From Methylomonas sp. 11b (GTDB lineage: Bacteria; Pseudomonadota; Gammaproteobacteria; Methylococcales; Methylomonadaceae), in assembly GCF_000515215.1 (NCBI RefSeq), contig NZ_KI911557.1, positions 3,467,741-3,531,740 of the forward strand: a stretch of 64,000 nucleotides of DNA, read 5' to 3'. Shown piece by piece: positions 1 to 9,642 of the stretch (the first letter of the stretch is position 1; the number at the start of each line of letters is the position of its first letter). The notes below the pieces were generated by a model that made no database searches, was not told the DNA's origin, and saw only the letters and a list, made by a program, of their open reading frames with translations. A program made the translations under genes and the position numbers.

Positions 1-1
1 G

Positions 2-1276
2 CGTGAGCTTAAACAGCCCAAGGTCGCTGTCATGCTGGCGCTGGGTTTCGCCTCAGGCCTGCCCTTCCTGCTGACGGCCAACACTTTCGGCTACTGGCTG
101 CGGGACGATGGTACTAGTCTGGTTGCCATTGGGTTTATCTCCTGGGTTGGCTTCGCCTACGCTTTCAAAGTGTACTGGTCGCCGCTGGTGGACCATGTCG
201 ATGTGCCGCTGCTGGGGCGTCTGGGACGGCGTCGCGGTTGGATGCTACTGTGCCAGATTCTGGTCGCCATCGGGTTGCTTGGCATGGCCACTGTCGGGAC
301 GGCAGGCGGGTTGGTGGCAATTGGTGTGTTCGCCTTGTTGACGGCCTTCGCGTCAGCTACTCAGGACATCGCCATCGACGCTTGGCGAATCGAATCCGCT
401 TCCGACACCGACGAAGTGGGTTTGATGACTTCGGCGGCGCAGGTCGGATACCGCGTCGCCCTCATCATTACCGATGCCTTGATCATTGCTGCGGCGGCCC
501 GTATCGGGTGGAGCATGTCCTACGCTGCCATGGCAATGTTGATGGCATTCTGCACAATGGCAACCCTGTTTGCCTCTGAGCCAGTCCGCGCCGAGGTGGT
601 GCTGCACCAGAAGCCTCCGTTATTGACCTTGCGCGGTCTCGCCAATGCGGTCATCGGCCCATTTATCGATTTCTTCGCCAACCACAAGGTGGCCGGATTG
701 CTTATGCTGCTGATGGTGGCGCTCTATCGTCTGCCCGACTTTGTGATGGGGCCAATGTACAATCCGTACTATCACGATCTGGGGCTCTCCAAGGATACGG
801 TGGCTTGGGTGCGCGGCTCATTCGGGCTGGTTGCCACTTTTTTCGGTATTGCCGCTGCGGGTCTCAGTGCGGCTCGACTAGGTCTATTACCAACACTGAT
901 CGCGGGGCTTGTGTTTGAGGGTTGTGGCACTGCGGCATTCGCCTTGCTCAGCGTCAACGCTGACACGGCAATTTTCGCCGCAATCATGACGCTCGACGCT
1001 TTTGCCCAGTCCTTCGCTGGCGTGGCCCTAGTAATCTATATGTCGAGCCTGACCAGTCTGGGCTATACCGCTACTCAGTACGCCATGCTGTCCTCAACCT
1101 ATGCCTTGCTTGGCAAATTTCTGAAAGGATTCTCCGGGATTGCGGTTGAAACGCTCACTCCGATCTACGGGTTGCTCGGAGCCTATGCTACCGCGTTTGT
1201 GGCCACTGGTCTGACTGCGGTGCCGCCCCTGCTGTTATTGCTGCTGCTTTGGCGTGTGCAGAATATTAAACGATAG
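2..1276 (+). CDS. ampG: AmpG-type muropeptide permease (5' partial)
   Basis: Major facilitator superfamily permease of the AmpG family, which imports anhydromuropeptides from the periplasm for cell wall recycling. The motif GFASGLPFLLTANTFGYWL near the start, KVYWSPLVDHVDVP and the basic loop RLGRRRGW are typical of AmpG. Hydrophobic segments continue to the Leu-rich C-terminus. The frame is open back to base 2 and already reads family-like sequence (RELKQPKVAV) before the first ATG at 32, so the true start is probably upstream of the window. The gene stops at TAG 1274-1276. Family assignment is fairly safe. Substrate specificity is inferred. Confidence 0.8.
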   Translation, partial: RELKQPKVAVMLALGFASGLPFLLTANTFGYWLRDDGTSLVAIGFISWVGFAYAFKVYWSPLVDHVDVPLLGRLGRRRGWMLLCQILVAIGLLGMATVGTAGGLVAIGVFALLTAFASATQDIAIDAWRIESASDTDEVGLMTSAAQVGYRVALIITDALIIAAAARIGWSMSYAAMAMLMAFCTMATLFASEPVRAEVVLHQKPPLLTLRGLANAVIGPFIDFFANHKVAGLLMLLMVALYRLPDFVMGPMYNPYYHDLGLSKDTVAWVRGSFGLVATFFGIAAAGLSAARLGLLPTLIAGLVFEGCGTAAFALLSVNADTAIFAAIMTLDAFAQSFAGVALVIYMSSLTSLGYTATQYAMLSSTYALLGKFLKGFSGIAVETLTPIYGLLGAYATAFVATGLTAVPPLLLLLLLWRVQNIKR

Positions 1277-1474
1277 AACTCTGGTCTTTACCTGGTTTTG
1301 AGCCAATTGGTCTAGCGGTAGTGATTTTATTGGCGTTGCTGATGAGCATGGCTGATAACAGTGCTACTCTCGAATCCTAAGTGAATAGCCAAAGTTCTTG
1401 CAGATCGCCTTACGAGATCGTATCATAAGCAGTTCTCTATCAAGTATGTAGCCCGGAACGGGTATGTGAGCGCT

Positions 1475-1675
1475 ATGAAACCAGAAATACATCCAGAATA
1501 TAAACAAATTACCGTCACCTGCGGGTGCGGCAATACTTTTCAAACCGGTTCTGTGCTGGCTTCTGATTTACACATTGAGGTGTGTTCTTCTTGCCATCCG
1601 TTTTATACCGGTAAACAGCGCGTCGTTGATACGTCGGGTCGTGTTGATAAATTCCGTAAAAAATTCGGGAAATAA
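1475..1675 (+). CDS. rpmE: 50S ribosomal protein L31
   Basis: Zinc-binding form of ribosomal protein L31, 66 residues. It starts MKPEIHPEY and has the metal-binding pattern CGCG ... [10 protein letters not shown] followed by the conserved GKQR and GRVDKF elements. The ATG at 1475 is preferred over the GTG at 1466 because L31 proteins begin with M(K)xxIHP. No strong Shine-Dalgarno sequence is seen before either start. The gene stands alone and converges on mrcA. The 70 bp between them holds a GGCCG/CGGCC inverted repeat with no T-run. Confidence 0.93.
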   Translation: MKPEIHPEYKQITVTCGCGNTFQTGSVLASDLHIEVCSSCHPFYTGKQRVVDTSGRVDKFRKKFGK

Positions 1676-1745
1676 AGATTTTCGAGAAGTCTTGTTCGGC
1701 CGTCGGTCAATTGGCGGCCAGATTCTTCCGAACTATATAACACCT

Positions 1746-4109
1746 TCAAAATAACGCTTCTTCAGCAAAAATCTCTTCCTCTGCAGGGTCTTCAGATTTA
1801 GGTGCAGATTTTGCCGTTGGTACCGTCTCTTCACTGAAATATTCCCAAATACCGCCTCTCGCTTCCTGATCGAGCAATAATCCGTCCGCCGGATTAATGT
1901 ATGCCTGGACTATACCGCTCGGCTGCGCTAATGGCTTTTCCGGGAAGTTTTGTTGTACGGCCTTTATGAATTTAATCCACATCGGTAAGGCCGCTTTGCC
2001 GCCAGTCTCGCCGTGACCAAGCGGTAATGAATTGTCGAAGCCTATCCATGCAGAGGCCACTATATCCGTAGCAAAACCGTTGAACCAAGCGTCTCTTTGC
2101 TCGTTCGTGGTGCCCGTTTTGCCGGCCAAATCGTTACGGCCCAATTGTTTGGCCTGGGTTGCCGTGCCGCGTTGTACAACATCTCTTAGCAAGCTGTTTG
2201 CCAGGAAATTGATTTTTGCTGAAATGGCGCGAGGCGCGCGGTTTGGCGGCCGCGGGTCCTGATCCGGACAATCGGCGCATGCCAGCGGTGGGTTTGCCTG
2301 AAACAACAAGTTGCCTTTGTGGTCTTCGATGCGTTCGATGAGATAGGGTTTTACCAAAAAACCGCCATTGGCAAAGACCGCATAGGCCGATGCCATGCGC
2401 AATGGTGAGGCATAGCCGCTACCCAAGGCCAGAGACAGCGTGCCGGGTAATTGCTCTTTGTCGAAACCAAAGCGCATGGCCGTATCTATTGCCTGGGATA
2501 CGCCGATTTCCTGCAGCAAGCGCACTGAGACCAGATTGATCGATTCCCGGAGCGCAACCCGCAGTGATGTCGGGCCCAGATAACGGCGACTATAATTTTC
2601 CGGGCGCCAGTCGTTTTCTTGTGAAGGATCCTCGATCACGATGGGTGCGTCATTAATAATGCTGGCTGCGGTGAAACCTTTTTCTAATGCGGCTGTGTAA
2701 ATAACAGGTTTGAATCCCGAGCCAGGCTGGCGTTTGGACTGAGTAGCCCTGTTATATTTGCTGTGATAAAAATCAAAGCCGCCACATAAGGCCAAAATTG
2801 CGCCGTTGTTGGGATTGAGCGCTACAAAAGCAGCTTCGGCGTCCGGAATTTGCGTGAGCGCCCATTCGTCCTTTACGAGTTCTCTAACCCAGATGATGTC
2901 GTTCGGCTTAAGAAATGCTTTTGCGGTACCGATATTTTTTTCCGGGTAAGGTTTTGCCCATTCAATATTTTTCCAGGCGATGGCAATTTGCGTGTTGTCG
3001 TAGAGTTTTGCGGTAACACCGGAATCGGCTACTGCCGTTATCAGGGCTTGCCGGGTATCTCCAACAACATTGTCGGTTAGCTGAGCGCCGTTTTTTTGCG
3101 TATTTTTATGGGGAAAGCCTCGATAGCCGTGGCGCTCGTCATATTCGTGCAGGGTTTTTTGCAAAGCGTCTTCTGCTGCTAACTGAAATTGACTAGGGAC
3201 GGTGGTGAAAATTTTCAAACCCAAGGTATAGGCTGTCTCGCCGTATTTGGACATGACTTCTTGCCTAACCATTTCCGCGATGTATGGCGCCTGCAGCTCG
3301 ACATTTATCGGCTGAATCTCCGCATTATCAACTGCTTGCACGGCAAATTCGTAATCGTGCTGGCTTATGTAGTTTAGATCCAGCATTCGGCGCAACACGT
3401 AGTTCCGCCGCTCTATGGCGCGCTGCGGATTGGCTATCGGATTGTAAATGGATGGTGCTTTCGGCAGGCCGGCAATCATCGCTTGTTGATGTAGGGCTAA
3501 CTCGGAAATATCTTTACCGTAATAGGTTTGTGCGGCTGCTGCTACACCATAGGCACGTTGACCCATGTAAATTTTGTTTAAATAAAGATCCATAATCTGA
3601 TCTTTGGAAAATTGCCGCTCAATTTTCAGTGCAAGAATGATTTCCTTGAGTTTGCGTAAGTAGGTTCTTTCGTTGCTGAGCAGGAAATTACGGGCCACTT
3701 GCATGGTGATGGTGCTGCCGCCTTGCCGCTTCTTGCCGGTGAGGGCTAATTGGCTTACCGCGCGCAGCAGGCCTTTGAAATCGACGCCGTTATGCTTATA
3801 AAAACGATCATCTTCGGCCGCGATGAAAGCCTTGATCAATTGTGGTGGCACTTGCGCGATGCTGGTCGGGATTCTGCGCTTCTCGCCAAACTGAGCTATC
3901 AGCAGGTTATCTTGGCTGTAGATGTTCAACGGCATCTGATATTGAACGTGTTGTAACTGGTCTATATCCGGCAACTCCTTGTCGAGTTCGAGCAGGAAAA
4001 AATAAACAGCAATCAGAAATGTGCCGATAAAAGCCAACGAGCAGAAGGCCAGCCACTTAAAAAGTGTCTTGATCAGGGATTTGGGTTTGGGGGCTTTCTT
4101 AATGGGCAC
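1746..4109 (-). CDS. mrcA: Penicillin-binding protein 1A
   Basis: Class A penicillin-binding protein, a bifunctional peptidoglycan glycosyltransferase/transpeptidase in the inner membrane (787 residues). One membrane segment lies at about residues 17-40. The glycosyltransferase domain shows EDDRFYKHNG, QGGSTITMQVARN and the KIYMGQRAYGVAAAA block. The transpeptidase domain shows the SxxK box in PGSGFKP, the SxN box in RESINL and the KTG box in LAGKTGTTNEQ. A domain between the two parts matches the PBP1a insertion. It is divergent from pilM, the usual gammaproteobacterial arrangement. Confidence 0.95.
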   Translation of the reverse strand: MPIKKAPKPKSLIKTLFKWLAFCSLAFIGTFLIAVYFFLLELDKELPDIDQLQHVQYQMPLNIYSQDNLLIAQFGEKRRIPTSIAQVPPQLIKAFIAAEDDRFYKHNGVDFKGLLRAVSQLALTGKKRQGGSTITMQVARNFLLSNERTYLRKLKEIILALKIERQFSKDQIMDLYLNKIYMGQRAYGVAAAAQTYYGKDISELALHQQAMIAGLPKAPSIYNPIANPQRAIERRNYVLRRMLDLNYISQHDYEFAVQAVDNAEIQPINVELQAPYIAEMVRQEVMSKYGETAYTLGLKIFTTVPSQFQLAAEDALQKTLHEYDERHGYRGFPHKNTQKNGAQLTDNVVGDTRQALITAVADSGVTAKLYDNTQIAIAWKNIEWAKPYPEKNIGTAKAFLKPNDIIWVRELVKDEWALTQIPDAEAAFVALNPNNGAILALCGGFDFYHSKYNRATQSKRQPGSGFKPVIYTAALEKGFTAASIINDAPIVIEDPSQENDWRPENYSRRYLGPTSLRVALRESINLVSVRLLQEIGVSQAIDTAMRFGFDKEQLPGTLSLALGSGYASPLRMASAYAVFANGGFLVKPYLIERIEDHKGNLLFQANPPLACADCPDQDPRPPNRAPRAISAKINFLANSLLRDVVQRGTATQAKQLGRNDLAGKTGTTNEQRDAWFNGFATDIVASAWIGFDNSLPLGHGETGGKAALPMWIKFIKAVQQNFPEKPLAQPSGIVQAYINPADGLLLDQEARGGIWEYFSEETVPTAKSAPKSEDPAEEEIFAEEALF

Positions 4110-4321
4110 TGAAATTCAAACGCACTGCTAAAATACAAATTGCCGGTCAAAATAAACCCTTTTGATTTTAGGAACAACCTAAAGTTACTTGTAAAGTGGT
4201 TTATCTAAGAGGATGAAAATAAAAAAATCTACTATACTTCAGGCCCATGTGGGTTCTGCAAGCCTCGTCTGAGCATGCTTGAGCCAAATTCAATCATATT
4301 CGATCTAAAAAGGGTTCATTC

Positions 4322-5383
4322 ATGAGCTGGTTGAGCAGGAATCCGTCGGCTGTGCTGGGTGTGGATATTAGTACAGCTGCGGTTAAATTGTTGGAATTGA
4401 GCCGGGTTGGTGCGCGTTACCGGGTAGAAAGTTACTCGGTGGCTCCGTTACCTCAGGATGCGATAGTCGATAAGAACATCACCAATATAGAGCAAATCGG
4501 CGCGGTAATAAAAGCGGCGGTAAAGCAATCCGGTACTCGGGCAAAACAGGCGAGCGTTGCGGTTGCGGGTTCATCGGTGATGACCAAGATTATTTCGATG
4601 CCTGCCTCCTTGTCCGATAGGGACATGGAAGAGCAAATCATGGTGGAGGCCGATCAGTACATTCCTTATTCGTTGGACGAAGTCAATCTCGATTTCGAAG
4701 TTCAGGGCATCACCAAAAATAATCCGGATATGGTCGATGTGTTGCTGGCGGCTTCTCGGCGGGAAAATATCGAGGACAGGGTGGCCGCGCTGGCCTATGC
4801 CGGCCTGAAGGCTGTTGTGGTCGATGTGGAAGCTTTTGCGATGGAAAATGCGTTTTCCTTGTTGGCGGATCAGTTGCCGGAAGGTGCCGGCAATATGACT
4901 GTCGCAATCGCCGACATTGGCGCAACCATGACATCTCTGAACATTCTGCATGAAGGTAAAACTGTTTATACCCGGGAGCAGGGCTTCGGCGGAAAACAGC
5001 TAACCGAAGAGATTCAGCGCCGCTACGGGTTGTCTTATGAAGAAGCCGGTTTGGCCAAGAAGCACGGCGGCTTGCCGGACAATTACGTAACCGATGTGCT
5101 GGAACCCTTCAAAAAAGCCATGTTGCAGCAAATCGCCAGATCGTTGCAATTCTTCGTTTCCTCTAGCGCTAATCGAGGTGTGGATGCGTTGGTGCTTGCC
5201 GGGGGTTGCGCATCCATCGCCGGTTTGGACAAATTGGTGGAACGTGATCTGGGCATCCCGTCTTACATCGCCAATCCGTTCATCAATATGGCGCTTTCTA
5301 ATCGGGTCAAGCCGCAAAGTCTGAGTAACGATACGCCGGCGATGATGATAGCGTGCGGGTTAGCGTTAAGGAGTTTTGATTAA
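4322..5383 (+). CDS. pilM: Type IV pilus assembly protein PilM
   Basis: Cytoplasmic actin-like ATPase-fold protein of the type IV pilus alignment complex. It binds the N-terminal tail of PilN and links the cytoplasmic motor to PilNOP. The 353-residue length is usual. The first lines (SAVLGVDISTAAVKLLEL) give the actin-like phosphate-1 motif, and later glycine-rich parts such as VLAGGCASIAGLDKLVE fit the family. First gene of pilMNOPQ. Its stop overlaps the pilN start (TAATG at 5381-5385). Confidence 0.96.
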   Translation: MSWLSRNPSAVLGVDISTAAVKLLELSRVGARYRVESYSVAPLPQDAIVDKNITNIEQIGAVIKAAVKQSGTRAKQASVAVAGSSVMTKIISMPASLSDRDMEEQIMVEADQYIPYSLDEVNLDFEVQGITKNNPDMVDVLLAASRRENIEDRVAALAYAGLKAVVVDVEAFAMENAFSLLADQLPEGAGNMTVAIADIGATMTSLNILHEGKTVYTREQGFGGKQLTEEIQRRYGLSYEEAGLAKKHGGLPDNYVTDVLEPFKKAMLQQIARSLQFFVSSSANRGVDALVLAGGCASIAGLDKLVERDLGIPSYIANPFINMALSNRVKPQSLSNDTPAMMIACGLALRSFD

Positions 5384-5955
5384 TGGCAAGAATTAATTTA
5401 CTCCCCTGGCGAGAAGAGCTACGTAAAAAAAAGCAGCAGGATTTTGTGGCGGGTATCGGTGCCGGTATTTTGGTGACAGCACTGATTTTGGTCGTCGTCT
5501 TTATGTATATCGAAGGGATCAAAGAATATCAGACCCGTAGAAACACGCTTCTGCAAAACGAAATAGCCATCTTGGATAAGCGAATTCAAGAAATCAAGGA
5601 AATTGAAGACAAGAAAAATAGGTTATTGACCAAGATTGAAGTGATCCAAAAATTGCAGGAAAGTCGGCCCGAGGTGGTGCATTTGTTCGATGAATTGGCT
5701 AAAACCACGCCGGATGGTATTTACCTGACGAAATTCGCCCAAGCCGGGTCGGTTTTGACTTTGGACGGGAAGGCGGAATCGAATGCGCGGGTGTCTGCAT
5801 ACATGCGGGCTATCGATAACTCGCCGTGGATGAATACCTCTGTGCTGACTGTAATCAAAGGTGAAGGTAAAAAAGACGGGCAGATGAACGACTTCACGAT
5901 GACTGCCAAGCAAGGTAAGAAGACCGATAAGCCGCAACAAGGAGCCGTCAAATGA
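5383..5955 (+). CDS. pilN: Type IV pilus assembly protein PilN
   Basis: Bitopic inner membrane protein of the type IV pilus alignment complex. It begins MARINLLPWREELRKKKQQ, the INLLPWR motif that PilM binds. One membrane helix follows at about residues 22-45, then a coiled coil and a small ferredoxin-like periplasmic domain. Length 190 residues, usual for the family. It overlaps pilM by one base and pilO by four, so translation is probably coupled. Confidence 0.95.
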   Translation: MARINLLPWREELRKKKQQDFVAGIGAGILVTALILVVVFMYIEGIKEYQTRRNTLLQNEIAILDKRIQEIKEIEDKKNRLLTKIEVIQKLQESRPEVVHLFDELAKTTPDGIYLTKFAQAGSVLTLDGKAESNARVSAYMRAIDNSPWMNTSVLTVIKGEGKKDGQMNDFTMTAKQGKKTDKPQQGAVK

Positions 5956-6578
5956 ATTTGTCTGAAATAAATTGGGACATCAATTCGGCGGGTAGCTGGC
6001 CGACGCCGCTAAAAATCATTGTCATACTTATTTTTTCGGTATTAACAGCGGCTGCGGGCGTGTACTTTGTGACGGTGCCGCAGCTGGATGAATTGGATGT
6101 GCTTGAAAAACAAGAAGAAAGTTTGAAAAGTGCGTTTGAAGTTAAGCAGAAAAAGGCTGTCAACCTCCAGGATTACCGCGACCAGCTGGATCAAATCGAA
6201 GCGTCGCTAGGTGAGATGTTAAAGCAAATGCCCACCAAGGCTGAAGTGGCCAGCTTGTTGGTCGATATTTCTCAAACCGGTTTGGCAAGTGGCTTAGAGT
6301 TTAAATTGTTTCAACCCAGCACCGAAATTAACAGAGAGTTTTATTCCGAATTGCCGATTGGTATCCATGTTGTCGGCAAGTATGAAGAATTGGGATTGTT
6401 TGTCAGTGGTTTGGCTTCGTTACCAAGGATTGTGACGGTGCATGATGTGGTGATGACACCGCTGGGTAAAGAAGGCAAAGATGGTATGAGTATGACTGCA
6501 ACCATAAAAACCTATAACGAGGGTGAAACAGCGCAAGCCGCTGGCGGATCGGCAGCTAAGAAAAGGAGAGGTCAATGA
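5952..6578 (+). CDS. pilO: Type IV pilus assembly protein PilO
   Basis: Inner membrane partner of PilN (208 residues). A short N-terminal tail precedes one membrane segment (about residues 20-44), then a coiled coil and the periplasmic domain with MPTKAEVASLLVDISQ and the FYSELPIGIHVVGKYEELG block typical of PilO. Starts inside the end of pilN (ATGA, 5952-5955) and ends inside pilP. The C-terminus ends in a basic KKRRGQ. Confidence 0.95.
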   Translation: MNLSEINWDINSAGSWPTPLKIIVILIFSVLTAAAGVYFVTVPQLDELDVLEKQEESLKSAFEVKQKKAVNLQDYRDQLDQIEASLGEMLKQMPTKAEVASLLVDISQTGLASGLEFKLFQPSTEINREFYSELPIGIHVVGKYEELGLFVSGLASLPRIVTVHDVVMTPLGKEGKDGMSMTATIKTYNEGETAQAAGGSAAKKRRGQ

Positions 6579-7132
6579 GGTGCGGTAGCGTGAAAGTGTA
6601 TTCGACTCTGCCGGTATTGAGTGTGCTTTTGATCGGTATGACGGGTTGCGGTGGGGATGATGTCAGCGATCTAACAAAATATATTCAAGAAGTAAAAGCC
6701 CGCCCCAAGGCTCCTATCGAACCATTGCCCGAGATTAAAGTGGTGGAATCATTCATATTTAAACCCGATGGTTTGCGGGATCCTTTTCGGTCTATCGAAA
6801 GAAAGGATGACGATAGCAGTATCGACGTTTCCGGCATAAACGGTGTTAAGCCCGATATAGAGCGTCGGAAGGAAGAGTTGGAAGCTTATCCGCTTGATAG
6901 CCTGCGCATGGTTGGAACGCTACGTAACGATAAAGGCTATTGGGGCTTGATAAGGGCTAGGGACGGGACTATCCATCGGGTCCAGGTCGGGCATCATATG
7001 GGGCAAAATTACGGCAAGATTCTGCGAATTCTCGACGACAAAATAGAGCTAATGGAAATCGTACCTGATAAGCCGGGCACTTGGCGCGAACAACAGTCTT
7101 CACTGGCATTGGCCGATGAAAAAGGGTTATAG
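6575..7132 (+). CDS. pilP: Type IV pilus lipoprotein PilP
   Basis: Inner membrane lipoprotein that bridges the PilNO platform to the secretin PilQ. It has a signal peptide with a lipobox (GMTGC, Cys25). The C-terminal beta domain carries the family sequence FKPDGLRDPF and SLRMVGTLRNDKGYWGLIRA, followed by HRVQVGHHMGQNYGKI. Length 185 residues. It overlaps pilO by four bases and is two bases from pilQ. Confidence 0.95.
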   Translation: MRCGSVKVYSTLPVLSVLLIGMTGCGGDDVSDLTKYIQEVKARPKAPIEPLPEIKVVESFIFKPDGLRDPFRSIERKDDDSSIDVSGINGVKPDIERRKEELEAYPLDSLRMVGTLRNDKGYWGLIRARDGTIHRVQVGHHMGQNYGKILRILDDKIELMEIVPDKPGTWREQQSSLALADEKGL

Positions 7133-7134
7133 AA

Positions 7135-9372
7135 ATGAGTACTAAACAAAATAAAAACGGGTGGAAAGCGGCCGGCTTCGGTTTCTGGTGTTCAGTGTTG
7201 CTGGGTTGTTTTATGCACGTTGCGCTGGTGCGCGCTGATGACGGAGCTATAAACAACTTAGAGTTTTCCACCTTGGCCGGAAACCAAGTGCAGGTGCAAC
7301 TGGAAATGGATGGGCCGATAGTGGCGCCAAAAATTTTTCAGACCGATAATCCTTCCAGAATCGCCTTGGACTTTGCCGGGGTAAAAAGTAATTTGGCGAA
7401 AAAAAGCTTTCCTATTAACCAAGGAGCCGCGGGTACGGTTTATGTAGTAGAGGCGTCGGGGCGGACTCGGGTTATTATCAATCTGATAGAAAAAGTGCCT
7501 TACGAAACCAAAATTGAGGGCAATAAATTTTATGTGGTTTTGAGGTCTAGTGGAACTGTCGCTGCGGTAAATCGGGCGGTACAGCAAGCGCCCACCGCGA
7601 AGGATTCGGTGATTAGTAAGTTTTTGCCGGAACAAAACATAAAAAGTATTGATTTTAGACGCGGCCCCAACGGTGAGGGACGCTTGTTGCTGGGTTTATC
7701 AGCGGCGAATACTGTCGTGGACGCTAAGCAAAATGGCGGTAAAGTGGTATTAAGTTTCCTAAATACCAGGTTGCCGGAGTCGTTAGTTAAAAGTTTCGAC
7801 GTATCGGACTTTGCGACACCCGTGCAAAAAATCGAAGCCTCTCCAAGAGGTGATAGCGTCAACATCGTCATAACACCTAACAACGGTAATTACGATTACT
7901 CGTCCTATCAGTCCGATAATCTATTGACGGTTGAGTTTCGACCGTTGACGCCGGCGGAAAAGGAAGCGCAGCAAAAAGAAAAATTCCCGTATATCGGTAA
8001 CAAGTTGTCATTGAATTTTCAAGATATCGAAGTGCGTTCGGTCCTGCAAATTCTTGCCGACTTTACCGAGCTTAATATCATTGCCGCCGATTCTGTGGCG
8101 GGCAACGTGACGCTTAGATTGAACGATGTACCTTGGGATCAGGCTTTGGAATTGATTCTAAAAGCTAAAGGATTGGCAAAAAGACAGAATGGTAATGTGG
8201 TGATGGTGGCGCCGGTTGCCGAAATCATGAAAATAGAGCAGGAAGAGCTGGATTCGAAAAAAATATTTGAAGAGTTGGAGCCGTTAAAAACCGAAAATAT
8301 TCAAATCAATTACGCGAAAGCAGGGGAGATTTGCGGTGTATTAATGGGGGTAGGTAATAACTCGCAGGGTGGGCAGTCGGGGGCAGGCGCGAGCGGAGGT
8401 GGTGGTTGCGGCGGAGGAGGAGGTGCTTCCGTAGCCTCGCAACAGTCCGGAGCCGGGCAGAATAGTCAAGGCGGTGGCTCGGCAAGTATGCGCTTGCTGT
8501 CGCCACGCGGTACGGCGATTGTCGATGCCAGGACCAACACGCTGATTGTCAAAGACACTGCAAAGGCTATGGAAGATGTAAGAAGAATGATCAAGCTATT
8601 GGACGTGCCAGTACGCCAAGTATTGATCGAATCGCGGATCGTAATAGCTGATACATCATTTGCGCAGAACTTGGGTACCAAATTTGGGGTGGCGCATAAA
8701 GCCGATGTCAATAGTGGCACCCAATATGGGATGACTGGTGCCGGTGTTGAAACAAGTGAAAATTCTCAAATTTTGTCGGATTTGGGGTCCGCATTGGCTG
8801 CCTCCAGTGGTGGTGCCTTGGCATTGACTTTGGCGCGCGGTGCGGATTATCTGTTGAATCTTGAGATAAGTGCCTTGCAGGATGACGGCAAAGGCGAGTT
8901 GGTATCCAATCCGCGGGTAATGACTAGCGATATGGTGCAAGCTTCAATCAAACAAGGTGTACAGATTCCGTATCAAACCCAAAGCCAGGCAACAGGTCCG
9001 GTGACGGAGCTGGTCGATGCGGTGTTGGAGCTGAATGTCACGCCGCAGATTACGCCAAGCGGCAGTGTTATCATGTTGCTCGACATCAAAAAAGATTCTC
9101 CGGGAACGCCGCTTGCTACGGGCGGTAATGCTACCGTACCCATCGATACCCGGCAGTTGAAAACCAAAGTTCAAGTTGAAGATGGCGAGACGGTAGTGTT
9201 GGGCGGTATTTACGAGTCAACCGTTCAGGAATCGTTTAATACCGTGCCCTGGGTGTCGGATTTGCCGGTGATAGGCTGGATGTTCAAGAAAAGTGTAAAA
9301 AACGATACCAAAAAAGAGTTATTGGTGTTCATCACGCCTAAAGTGGTGAAAGAGTCTATGACGGCAAAGTGA
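7135..9372 (+). CDS. pilQ: Type IV pilus secretin PilQ
   Basis: Outer membrane secretin through which the pilus passes (745 residues). Order of parts: signal peptide, AMIN-type beta domains (about residues 40-270) for peptidoglycan/septal binding, secretin N0 domain (ISLNFQDIEVRSVLQ-like region from about residue 285), an N1 domain, and the secretin channel with VPWVSDLPVIGWMFKK near the end. The N1 region is split by a Gly/Ser/Gln-rich stretch at about residues 405-450 (bases 8345-8490). Last gene of the pil operon; a terminator follows. Confidence 0.96.
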   Translation: MSTKQNKNGWKAAGFGFWCSVLLGCFMHVALVRADDGAINNLEFSTLAGNQVQVQLEMDGPIVAPKIFQTDNPSRIALDFAGVKSNLAKKSFPINQGAAGTVYVVEASGRTRVIINLIEKVPYETKIEGNKFYVVLRSSGTVAAVNRAVQQAPTAKDSVISKFLPEQNIKSIDFRRGPNGEGRLLLGLSAANTVVDAKQNGGKVVLSFLNTRLPESLVKSFDVSDFATPVQKIEASPRGDSVNIVITPNNGNYDYSSYQSDNLLTVEFRPLTPAEKEAQQKEKFPYIGNKLSLNFQDIEVRSVLQILADFTELNIIAADSVAGNVTLRLNDVPWDQALELILKAKGLAKRQNGNVVMVAPVAEIMKIEQEELDSKKIFEELEPLKTENIQINYAKAGEICGVLMGVGNNSQGGQSGAGASGGGGCGGGGGASVASQQSGAGQNSQGGGSASMRLLSPRGTAIVDARTNTLIVKDTAKAMEDVRRMIKLLDVPVRQVLIESRIVIADTSFAQNLGTKFGVAHKADVNSGTQYGMTGAGVETSENSQILSDLGSALAASSGGALALTLARGADYLLNLEISALQDDGKGELVSNPRVMTSDMVQASIKQGVQIPYQTQSQATGPVTELVDAVLELNVTPQITPSGSVIMLLDIKKDSPGTPLATGGNATVPIDTRQLKTKVQVEDGETVVLGGIYESTVQESFNTVPWVSDLPVIGWMFKKSVKNDTKKELLVFITPKVVKESMTAK

Positions 9373-9393
9373 AGCGTCGTTTGACTTAGTGGC

Positions 9394-9420
9394 AAAAAGG
9401 GGCTTCATGCCCCTTTTTTT
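9394..9420 (+). terminator. Rho-independent terminator after pilQ
   Basis: A-run, GGGGC stem (9399-9403), loop TTCAT, GCCCC (9409-9413) and a run of seven T. It lies 22 bases after the pilQ stop and closes the pil operon. Confidence 0.85.
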
Positions 9421-9513
9421 GTGGCTTGCCGAGATTGGGCGGCCACCTCGTGTTCGTTCTTTTAAGCCGCCGGCTATGCTATATTCCGCGTTCACCAGAC
9501 AATCGTTACGAAT

Positions 9514-9639
9514 ATGACGACAAACAATATTTTAACTCTAGTTCTTTGGGCGCTGTTGTTGCAGGCCTGCGGTCAGACAGGGCCTTTATATATGCCGGAT
9601 AGCCCGCCGCCAATTTACGTACCCAAACAAGATAAATAA
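9514..9639 (+). CDS. lptM: LptM-like small outer membrane lipoprotein
   Basis: A 41-residue lipoprotein: a hydrophobic signal followed by the lipobox LLQAC (Cys19) and then GQTGPLYMPDSPPP. This Cys-Gly-Gln-(T/K)-Gly-Pro-Leu-Tyr pattern is the mark of LptM (formerly YifL), which binds the LptD/LptE machine and helps LptD disulfide maturation in Escherichia coli. It lies three bases before lysA, the usual context of this family (lptM-lysA/dapF). Probably co-transcribed with lysA. Function is transferred from the family. Confidence 0.82.
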   Translation: MTTNNILTLVLWALLLQACGQTGPLYMPDSPPPIYVPKQDK

Positions 9640-9642
9640 GCC

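Noticed and set aside
1302..1388. tRNA-like stretch (GGTCTAGCGGTAGTGATTTT ... CTCTCGAATCC)
   Set aside because: The D-arm and T-loop resemble a tRNA, but no acceptor stem pairs and no anticodon stem forms; at best a decayed tRNA.
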